Assembly: GCF_000241325.1 (NCBI RefSeq)
Contig: NZ_BAEI01000009.1
Span: 1-64,000, forward strand
Origin: Gordonia polyisoprenivorans NBRC 16320 = JCM 10675
Lineage (GTDB): Bacteria > Actinomycetota > Actinomycetes > Mycobacteriales > Mycobacteriaceae
Length of the DNA: 64,000 nucleotides
Direction: 5' to 3'
Below are positions 57,829 through 64,000 of this stretch, one piece after another. The notes under the pieces were generated by a model. It ran no database searches. It was not told where the DNA came from and saw nothing but the letters and a program-made list of their open reading frames with translations. Made by a program: the position numbers and the translations under genes. Position 1 is the first letter of the stretch, and every line of letters begins with the position of its first letter.

Positions 57829-60341
57829 CGGAAGATACCGATGATTCCCTGCAGGGTCTTGGCGCCGCCGGACGCGAACAGGTTGTCGTGAACCATGTAG
57901 GTCCACGTCATCGTCGACCGGTGCAGGTCCGCGGCTCCCAGGTCCACCCCGTCCGGGGTGATCACCGCCTCGCGGAAGGTCTTGCGCGACTTGTCGATCG
58001 CCCGTGTCGGCAGCTCGGAGAACTCGGCCAGGATGAGCCGGTGGAACTCGTCGAGCGGACTCTCCCGCCCGATCGCACGCAGGTGGATGCTCGCCCGGAC
58101 GTCGGAGACGAAGGCGAGGTGATCGGCCCATTCGCGATCGAGGTGGTAGAGCATGATCTCGCGGGCCGCCTGCTCGAGCACGTCGTCGGCGAGCGGCTCG
58201 ACGGGGATCCACCGCGACTTCTCCTCGGTCACGTCGGACGCGTCGGTCACGTGGGCCTGGTCGGTCGTGTTCGCCTCGGTGACACTGTCCGCGGCGGCAC
58301 TGTCCTCGGTCGCGCTGTCCTCGGTGGCGGCCCCTGCAGTCTCCCCGACCTCCGCCGCCTTCTCATCCGCCCCGGCCTTGTCATCCCCCCCGGCCGCACC
58401 CTCTGCCTTGGCGGTTCCGGTGAGTTCGGCGTACCGCTCCGGTTCGAGATCACGGAGTTCCTTGAGCGCGGTGTCGGTGGTCAACACCTCCATCCGGCGT
58501 TTGACCACGATCTCGCGTTGCTGATTCACCAGCTGGTTGTAACGCCAGGTGTTGGCGTGCAATTCGAGCATCACGCCCTCGGCCACCCGTTGGGCCTGCT
58601 CGATGAGGTCGATTCCCTTCGATCCCATCGACCCGTCCTCGGACTGCGCGACGGGATCACGCTTGAACGAGAGATTCTTGGTGACGACGGGATCCTCGAG
58701 GCTGCTGAAGAAGACCGACATCCCCGGGTCACCCTGACGGCCGGCGCGGCCACGCAGCTGGTTGTCGAGACGTTCGGTGTCGTGCCGCCCGGTGCCGACC
58801 ACGCACAGTCCGCCGAGTTCGATGATCTCCTCGCGAGCCGTCTCGTCGTCGGACGATCCGCCCAATCGGATGTCGGTGCCGCGTCCGGCCATCTGCGTCG
58901 ACACCGTGACGGCGTCCTTCGTGCCCGCCTCGGCGATGATCTTGGCCTCTTCGGCATCGTTCTTCGCGTTGAGGACCACGCATCCCACGCCGGCCTTCTC
59001 CAGGAAGTACGCGAGTTCTTCGGACTCGGCGACGTCGTGGGTGCCGATGAGGACCGGCTGACCGGTCTCGTGCACCTCTTTGACGTAGGCGACGACCGCC
59101 TCCACCTTGTTGGCCTTGGTGTCGTAGACGCGGTCGGGCAGATCCTTGCGGATGTTGGGGGTGTTCGGTGGGATCTGCGAGACCCGCAGGTCGTAGAACT
59201 GTCGGAACTGCTCACCGGCGGCCAACGCGGTACCGGTCATGCCGCACACCTTCGGGTAGCGGCCGATCAACGCCTGCACGGTGATGGTGTCGATGACCTC
59301 GCCGGAGTCGGTCTGGGCGAGGCCCTCCTTGATCTCCACGGCCGCCTGCATGCCGTCGGGCCACCGCTGCAGCTGGGCCACCCGACCGCGGGAGGCGTTG
59401 ATCAGGTGCACTCCGCCGTCGCGCACGATGTAGTGCACATCGCGCTCGAGTAGGTGGTGGGCGTGCATGGCGACGTTGACGTGGACCAGGGTCGTGCCGA
59501 CGTGCTCTTCGTCGTAGAGGTCGATGCCGCCGAGTTCCTCCTCGACGAAGGCCGCACCCTCGTCGGTGAGCGAGACGTTGCGTCCCTCGACGTCGATCTC
59601 GTAGTGCTTGTTCTTCATCCGCGCGACCACGTCGTGGATGGCCTGATCGGGTACCTCGACATCAGCGGTTCCAGCGAGGACGAGCGGGATGAGCGCCTCG
59701 TCGACGAGGACCGAGTCCGCCTCGTCGATGATCGCGACGTCGGGGGTCGGCGAGACGAGTTCGTCGGCATGGATCGCGAGCTGATCGCGCAGCACGTCGA
59801 AGCCGATCTCGTTCACCGAGCCATAGGTGACGTCGCCGTCGTAGGCCTGCTTGCGCTCGGCACGACTCGAGTTCTCCGACACCGCATGCACGGTGATGCC
59901 GAAGGCCGCGAACAGCGGAGCCATCCACTCCGCGTCACGGGTCGCGAGGTAGTCGTTCACCGAGATGACATGGACGCGATGGCCTTCCAGGACATATCCG
60001 ACCGCAGCGATAGCGCCTGCGAGCGTCTTGCCCTCACCGGTACCCATCTCGATGACGTCGCCGTCGAGCAGGCGCAGCGCACCCTGCAGCTGGACATCGA
60101 ACGGCCGCAGACCCAGCGACCGGTCGGCGGCCTCGCGGGCGAGGGCGAGGAACTTCGCGCGATCTCCCCCATCGGCGCCGATGTCGAGCTTTTCCGCCTC
60201 GGCGCGGAAGTCCGCGTCGTCGAGGTCGGCGGCCCAGTCGGTGTGTGCCTCGGCATCCTTGAGCAGGCTCAGCGACTTGGACTGGTTCCGCGAACTCTGT
60301 GCCCCCAGCAAACGCCACATGCTGTTCGTCAGCTTTCCCAC
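57825..60341 (-). CDS. secA2: Accessory preprotein translocase ATPase SecA2
   Basis: An 838-residue ATPase that exports a subset of proteins in mycobacteria alongside SecA1. Walker [13 protein letters not shown], Walker B region [17 protein letters not shown] and [17 protein letters not shown] are present. It is shorter than SecA1, lacks the C-terminal zinc-binding linker and corresponds to Rv1821. Compared with M. tuberculosis SecA2 (808 residues) it has an acidic Ala- and Asp-rich insertion at about 635-710 with an ATEDS repeat. The GTG at 60341 follows AGGAG by 8 nt. Confidence 0.95.
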   Translation of the reverse strand: MGKLTNSMWRLLGAQSSRNQSKSLSLLKDAEAHTDWAADLDDADFRAEAEKLDIGADGGDRAKFLALAREAADRSLGLRPFDVQLQGALRLLDGDVIEMGTGEGKTLAGAIAAVGYVLEGHRVHVISVNDYLATRDAEWMAPLFAAFGITVHAVSENSSRAERKQAYDGDVTYGSVNEIGFDVLRDQLAIHADELVSPTPDVAIIDEADSVLVDEALIPLVLAGTADVEVPDQAIHDVVARMKNKHYEIDVEGRNVSLTDEGAAFVEEELGGIDLYDEEHVGTTLVHVNVAMHAHHLLERDVHYIVRDGGVHLINASRGRVAQLQRWPDGMQAAVEIKEGLAQTDSGEVIDTITVQALIGRYPKVCGMTGTALAAGEQFRQFYDLRVSQIPPNTPNIRKDLPDRVYDTKANKVEAVVAYVKEVHETGQPVLIGTHDVAESEELAYFLEKAGVGCVVLNAKNDAEEAKIIAEAGTKDAVTVSTQMAGRGTDIRLGGSSDDETAREEIIELGGLCVVGTGRHDTERLDNQLRGRAGRQGDPGMSVFFSSLEDPVVTKNLSFKRDPVAQSEDGSMGSKGIDLIEQAQRVAEGVMLELHANTWRYNQLVNQQREIVVKRRMEVLTTDTALKELRDLEPERYAELTGTAKAEGAAGGDDKAGADEKAAEVGETAGAATEDSATEDSAAADSVTEANTTDQAHVTDASDVTEEKSRWIPVEPLADDVLEQAAREIMLYHLDREWADHLAFVSDVRASIHLRAIGRESPLDEFHRLILAEFSELPTRAIDKSRKTFREAVITPDGVDLGAADLHRSTMTWTYMVHDNLFASGGAKTLQGIIGIFR

Positions 60342-60494
60342 CGAGCGTTCTCCTACCAGTTGTTCCCGGATCGAATCGCCGTCCACGGTACGCGGCCGCT
60401 GCCACCGCTGTGACGCCCACCGTGGCACGGTGGATCCATCATGCCGATCGCCGTCGGCCAGATGCCGAGAACGGCAGGCGGAGAACACGTCGAC

Positions 60495-60500
60495 TACGGT
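60495..60500 (+). promoter_or_regulatory. -10 element of the META-domain gene (leaderless)
   Basis: TACGGT ends 7 nt before the GTG at 60508. This supports GTG 60508 as the start, since no ribosome site is visible. Confidence 0.45.
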
Positions 60501-60507
60501 TGCCCTC

Positions 60508-61026
60508 GTGGTCTTCCCATGGTCACGACACAGCACCGTCTCCGGCACCGTCGCCATGTCGGCGATCCTCGCCGTCGTGGCTGCCGCGGTGGCGATCACC
60601 GTTCTGCGCGATCCGGATACGGCCTCGGGCGACCCATCCGTGCCGCAGGCCCTGCCCGCGAGCTCGTCGTTCACCTCGGTCTCGGTGTCGGGCGCGGCGA
60701 TCCCCGGCGGCGGACCACTGGTGATCGCCTTCGGCGACGCCGGGCGGATCTCGATGACCGCCGGCTGCAATCGGCACATGGGCGGCGCGGCGCTGCACAC
60801 CGGTTCCGCACACGGCACCGAACCGATCACCAGGCTTCAGGTCGGCGCACTGGCATCGACGATGATGGCGTGTCCGCCGCCGCGCGCGGGCGCCGACGCC
60901 TGGCTGGCGCATTTCACCGGCCAACCGCTGGTCTGGCACCTCGACGCCGCTGCCCTGACGTTGACCGCACCCGCCACCGCCGACACCCCGGAGACCGTGG
61001 TCGTCCTGGCCCGAGATCACCCCTGA
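60508..61026 (+). CDS. META/HslJ-domain membrane-anchored protein
   Basis: A 172-residue protein with a signal anchor (about 16-35, [19 protein letters not shown]) and a META domain: [23 protein letters not shown] and [14 protein letters not shown] (separate landmarks), with the conserved Cys pair of the family. HslJ-type proteins are linked to heat and novobiocin stress in E. coli; the actinobacterial role is unknown. GTG start chosen for the leaderless promoter; the first ATG in frame (60556) would cut into the anchor. It is 50 nt upstream of mdh. Confidence 0.75.
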   Translation: MVFPWSRHSTVSGTVAMSAILAVVAAAVAITVLRDPDTASGDPSVPQALPASSSFTSVSVSGAAIPGGGPLVIAFGDAGRISMTAGCNRHMGGAALHTGSAHGTEPITRLQVGALASTMMACPPPRAGADAWLAHFTGQPLVWHLDAAALTLTAPATADTPETVVVLARDHP

Positions 61027-61076
61027 GTACCGCGCAGCACCGAACCACCGACAACCCCTCGCAGACAGGACCCACC

Positions 61077-62069
61077 ATGCCCGATGTCAGTCCCGCCGTC
61101 GTGACCGTGACCGGAGCCGCCGGCAGTATCGGTTACGCCTCACTGTTCCGCATCGCCGCCGGCGCGATGCTCGGGCACGATCGCCCGGTCCGTCTACGGC
61201 TGCTGGAGTTGCCTGCCGCGGTCACCGCCGCCGAGGGCACGGCCATGGAACTCGAGGACGGCGCATTTCCGCTGCTGGAGTCGATCGACATCTTCGACGA
61301 CGCCCGCAAAGCGTTCGACGGTGCCCGGTTCGGGCTTCTCATCGGCGCCCGGCCCCGGACCAAGGGGATGGAGCGCGCCGAACTACTCGCCGCCAATTCG
61401 GCTATCTTCGCCGAGCAGGGTCGGATCATCAATGATGTGGCGGCACAGGACATCCGGGTGATCGTGGTCGGCAATCCGGCCAACACGAACGCGGCGATCG
61501 CCGCTGCCAACGCCCCCGACGTCCCCGCCGAGAGATTCACCGCGCTGACCCGACTGGACCACAACCGTGCGATCGCCCAGCTCGCCCGGCGTACCGGGAC
61601 CCCGGTCGGCCGGATCAGTCGCGTCACCATCTGGGGCAACCACTCGGCAAGCCAATACCCCGACATCTTCCACGCGCGGGTCGGCGACACCCCCGGCGCC
61701 GAGATCGCCGCCGACGAGCGCTGGCTCGTCGAGGATTTCATCCCGACCGTCGCCACCCGGGGCACCGCCATCATCGAGGCGCGCGGGGCGTCGTCGGCCG
61801 CCTCGGCGGCCAACGCGACCATCGATCACGTCCACGACTGGGTGCTGGGTACCGCCGGGGACGACTGGACGTCGGTCGCGATGCCGTCGACCGGCGCGTA
61901 CGGCATTCGCGAAGGACTCGTCAGCTCGGTTCCCGCGCGGGCGGTCGGCGGTCGCTGGGAAGTCGTCGAGGGCCTCGACATCAACGACTTCTCCCGAGCC
62001 CGGATCGATGCCTCCGTCGCCGAACTCGAGGGTGAACTCGACGCCGTGGCCAAACTCTCGCCTGCGTGA
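61077..62069 (+). CDS. mdh: Malate dehydrogenase
   Basis: NAD-dependent oxidation of malate to oxaloacetate in the TCA cycle. The 330-residue enzyme has the nucleotide motif [17 protein letters not shown] at 11-27, substrate arginines in [11 protein letters not shown] (Arg92/Arg94/Arg100) and the catalytic pair Asp161 (TRLDHNRA) and His189 ([11 protein letters not shown]). This is the long cytosolic-type MDH of actinobacteria. AGGA lies 6 nt before the ATG. Confidence 0.96.
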   Translation: MPDVSPAVVTVTGAAGSIGYASLFRIAAGAMLGHDRPVRLRLLELPAAVTAAEGTAMELEDGAFPLLESIDIFDDARKAFDGARFGLLIGARPRTKGMERAELLAANSAIFAEQGRIINDVAAQDIRVIVVGNPANTNAAIAAANAPDVPAERFTALTRLDHNRAIAQLARRTGTPVGRISRVTIWGNHSASQYPDIFHARVGDTPGAEIAADERWLVEDFIPTVATRGTAIIEARGASSAASAANATIDHVHDWVLGTAGDDWTSVAMPSTGAYGIREGLVSSVPARAVGGRWEVVEGLDINDFSRARIDASVAELEGELDAVAKLSPA

Positions 62070-62113
62070 GGACCACCTCCGCCGTGTCGGGCGCATGGGA
62101 GCCGTGCGCGGCC

Positions 62114-62119
62114 TAAGCT
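62114..62119 (+). promoter_or_regulatory. -10 element of ppk2 (leaderless)
   Basis: TAAGCT ends 7 nt before the ppk2 ATG with no ribosome binding site between them. Confidence 0.5.
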
Positions 62120-62126
62120 CATCCGC

Positions 62127-62957
62127 ATGGCAAAGAAGGGCAAGCCGGACAAGGTCAAGATCTCCACCTCGGTGTACGAGGCGGAGCTGTTCCGGTTGCA
62201 GACCGAACTGGTGAAACTGCAGGAGTGGGTGCGCGAATCCGGCGCTCGGGTCGTCGTCATCTTCGAGGGGCGCGACGCCGCGGGCAAGGGCGGCACCATC
62301 AAGCGGGTGACCGAATATCTGAGTCCGCGGGTCGCGCGGGTCGCCGCACTGCCCGCCCCCACCGATCGTGAACGGGGACAGTGGTATTACCAGCGCTACG
62401 TCGCCCACCTGCCGGCGCCGGGTGAGATCGTGTTGTTCGACCGGTCCTGGTACAACCGTGCCGGAGTCGAGAAGGTGATGGGGTTCTGCACCCCCGAGGA
62501 GCACACACGTTTCCTGCGTCAGACACCGATTTTCGAGCAGATGCTCATCGATGACGGAATCCTGTTGCGCAAGTACTGGTTCTCGGTCTCCGACGACGAG
62601 CAACTTCGCAGATTCCGAGCACGGATGAACGACCCTGTGCGGCAATGGAAGTTGAGCCCGATGGACCTCGAATCGGTCTACCGGTGGGAGGACTACTCCC
62701 GCGCCAAGGACGAGATGATGGTCCACACGGACACCTCGATCTGCCCGTGGTACGTCGTCGAATCCGACATCAAGAAGCACGCGCGCCTCAACATGATCTC
62801 GCATCTGCTCTCGACCATCGAGTATCACGAGGTCCCGAGTCCGAAGGTCAACCTGCCCAAGCATCCCATCGAGACCGGCAACTACCACCGTCCCCCGCGA
62901 TCGTTGTCGAAATACGTCCCCGACCACGTGGCCACCCTGCTCGGCTCGCCGGAATGA
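62127..62957 (+). CDS. ppk2: Polyphosphate kinase 2
   Basis: A 276-residue single-domain PPK2 that phosphorylates nucleoside diphosphates (class I) with polyphosphate, or the reverse. Walker A is FEGRDAAGKGG at 46-56, Walker B VLFDRSWYNRAG at 102-113, with the lid region RRFRARMNDPVRQWKLSPMD. It resembles M. tuberculosis PPK2 (Rv3232c), which makes GTP from GDP; the exact nucleotide preference cannot be read here. Confidence 0.93.
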   Translation: MAKKGKPDKVKISTSVYEAELFRLQTELVKLQEWVRESGARVVVIFEGRDAAGKGGTIKRVTEYLSPRVARVAALPAPTDRERGQWYYQRYVAHLPAPGEIVLFDRSWYNRAGVEKVMGFCTPEEHTRFLRQTPIFEQMLIDDGILLRKYWFSVSDDEQLRRFRARMNDPVRQWKLSPMDLESVYRWEDYSRAKDEMMVHTDTSICPWYVVESDIKKHARLNMISHLLSTIEYHEVPSPKVNLPKHPIETGNYHRPPRSLSKYVPDHVATLLGSPE

Positions 62958-63037
62958 TTCCTGTGCGCGCCCTGGTGATCTCCCGCACGTGCGCACCCCG
63001 ACGTTCCCCCACGCGGTGCGTCCGTGCAGACGGGGCG

Positions 63038-63043
63038 TAGTAT
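63038..63043 (+). promoter_or_regulatory. -10 element of the DUF503 gene (leaderless)
   Basis: TAGTAT ends 9 nt before the ATG at 63053; no ribosome site is present. Confidence 0.45.
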
Positions 63044-63052
63044 CACCCCACG

Positions 63053-63352
63053 ATGTGGATCGGTTTCGCAGAGTTCGATTACCTGCTCGGTGATGTTCAT
63101 TCCCTCAAGCAGAAGCGGTCGGTGATCCGACCGATCATCGCCGAGATGAAATCGCGGTTCGCCGTGGCCGCCTCCGAGGTCGATCACCGGGAGGTGCACC
63201 GGCGCACGGGAATCGGGGTTGCCGTCGTGTCTCCGGACCGGGCGCACGCGGTGGAGATTCTCGATGCGGTGGAACGCTATGCCGCCGCACGCCCTGAGGT
63301 GCAGTTGCTCTCCGCCAGGATTCGCGTGATGCAGTCGGGCGACATCGAGTGA
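63053..63352 (+). CDS. DUF503 (YlxP-like) small protein
   Basis: A 99-residue protein of the DUF503 family: VHSLKQKRSVIRPIIAEMKSRFAVAASEVD is the hallmark (landmark near residues 16-45). In many bacteria it lies in the nusA-infB-rbfA region and is thought to act in ribosome maturation; here it stands alone beside ppk2 and a DNA glycosylase. Function is not established. Confidence 0.88.
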   Translation: MWIGFAEFDYLLGDVHSLKQKRSVIRPIIAEMKSRFAVAASEVDHREVHRRTGIGVAVVSPDRAHAVEILDAVERYAAARPEVQLLSARIRVMQSGDIE

Positions 63353-63388
63353 CGCCGCGACGATCGCAGGGCGGACGATCGCAGGACG

Positions 63389-63964
63389 TCAGTCGGTGAC
63401 CACCCCGGCGGCCATCGCGACCTCTCGATAGGCCCGAGCCAGCGAGTCCACGGTCTCGTGGGCATTGAGCCCGCTGGGGTTGGGTACCACCCACAGCTGC
63501 GCCCCGGCCCAGTCCGGGGTGTCGGGCTGTCGTCCGGGCGTTGCGGTGCGCTGCCCGAATGCGGTGCGGTAGGCCGTGATTCCGAGGATCGCCACCACCC
63601 GCGGAGCGACCCGGGCAACGGTCGAGCGCAATCGTTGCCCGCCCGAGCGCAATTCGTCGGCGGAGAGGTCGGCAGCCGCTGCGGTGGCCCGCTCGACCAC
63701 GTTCGTGATGCCGATCCCCGCGTTCAGGAGAGCCGCGCGATCGGCCTCGCTCATGCCCGACGACGCATCGATCACGTTGTCGGTGATCCCGGCGCGGTGC
63801 AGCGCCGGGTAGAAGCGATTACCCGGCCGGGCGAAGTGTGCGCCGGTGGCCGCGCTCCAGAGCCCGGGGTTGATCCCCACGAACAGCAGTCGGCATCCGG
63901 GACCGAGGAGGTCGTCGATCCGCTCGTCGCGGTGCGAGAGCAGTTGCGCCTTGGTGAAGCCCAT
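63389..63964 (-). CDS. mug: G/U mismatch-specific uracil-DNA glycosylase (Mug family)
   Basis: A 191-residue uracil-DNA glycosylase superfamily member that removes uracil or alkylated bases opposite guanine. Motif A is LLFVGINPGLWSA near 26-38 and motif B VVPNPSGLNAH near 158-168, the Mug/TDG pattern with Asn in place of the Asp of classical UNG. It converges on the DUF503 gene; between them CGATCGCAGG occurs twice. The ATG at 63964 is close to the window end, so its promoter is not visible. Confidence 0.93.
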   Translation of the reverse strand: MGFTKAQLLSHRDERIDDLLGPGCRLLFVGINPGLWSAATGAHFARPGNRFYPALHRAGITDNVIDASSGMSEADRAALLNAGIGITNVVERATAAAADLSADELRSGGQRLRSTVARVAPRVVAILGITAYRTAFGQRTATPGRQPDTPDWAGAQLWVVPNPSGLNAHETVDSLARAYREVAMAAGVVTD

Positions 63965-64000
63965 CGGTGGAGATGCGTGGCGATCAGTGGCCCGAGGCCA

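Noticed and set aside
60341..60830. N-terminal extension of SecA2 to 60830
   Set aside because: It would overlap the META-domain gene and its promoter; GTG 60341 has a good ribosome site and gives the family N-terminus.

Overview
The window is a GC-rich actinobacterial chromosome segment. It most likely comes from a mycolic-acid-containing member of the Mycobacteriales and looks like Gordonia or a close relative. The pointers are the GarA/OdhI FHA protein, SecA2, a ResR/FtsR pair of MerR regulators, GuaB1, malate synthase G, RecBCD, a mycothiol-type PIG-L deacetylase and a Ddn-family F420 protein. The species assignment is an inference from gene content recalled from Mycobacterium tuberculosis and relatives. 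No rRNA, tRNA, insertion sequence, prophage or CRISPR array was seen.

Region by region: (1) 1-2.9 kb holds the 3' part of katG, an FBP zinc-finger protein and a small methyltransferase. (2) 3.0-7.0 kb is a compact uracil-catabolism (URC) cluster: URC1-type GTP cyclohydrolase II, DUF1688 (URC4), uracil phosphoribosyltransferase (URC6) and a DUF1275 membrane protein. (3) 7.0-10.4 kb is a YbhFSR-like ABC-2 exporter operon read leftwards, permease-ATPase-ATPase-TetR, each start overlapping the previous stop by 4 nt. A TetR-type palindrome lies on its -35 element. (4) 10.4-15.5 kb holds a 20-beta-hydroxysteroid-dehydrogenase-like SDR and a divergent DapB-like dehydrogenase with paired KstR-like boxes between them, an AraC-DinB regulator with a RibD/DHFR-like reductase, a dienoyl-CoA-isomerase-type crotonase and a Ddn-like protein. 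(5) 15.6-20.2 kb holds two hypothetical proteins, htpG and a PIG-L deacetylase. (6) 20.3-29.3 kb is recC-recB-recD, followed by a thioesterase and an acetyltransferase.

(7) From 30.8 to 60.3 kb the gene order follows the M. tuberculosis Rv1854c-Rv1821 block, as I remember it: ndh, ureDGFCBA, a PaaI-type thioesterase (Rv1847), blaI, the M56 protease gene, gnd, guaB1, two CNNM/CBS membrane proteins, glcB, a substrate-binding-like protein (Rv1836c), gcvP behind a tandem glycine riboswitch, resR, a DUF151 nuclease gene, ftsR, garA, gcvH, pgsA2 and secA2. Departures include a citrate-lyase-like (DUF6986) gene inserted between ureA and the thioesterase, loss of the DUF881-sbp-DUF881 trio between gcvH and pgsA2, and a shortened Rv1836c homologue. 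(8) 60.5-64 kb holds a META-domain protein, malate dehydrogenase, PPK2, DUF503 and a mismatch DNA glycosylase.

Several genes work together. GcvP and GcvH belong to the glycine cleavage system and GarA controls 2-oxoglutarate metabolism and glutamate synthesis. Malate synthase and malate dehydrogenase handle C4 acids, and urease and the URC cluster release nitrogen from urea and uracil. Two sequence habits recur: short tandem repeats inside coding regions, nearly all with unit lengths divisible by three, and genes whose -10 hexamer sits 6-9 nt before the start codon, implying leaderless mRNAs.
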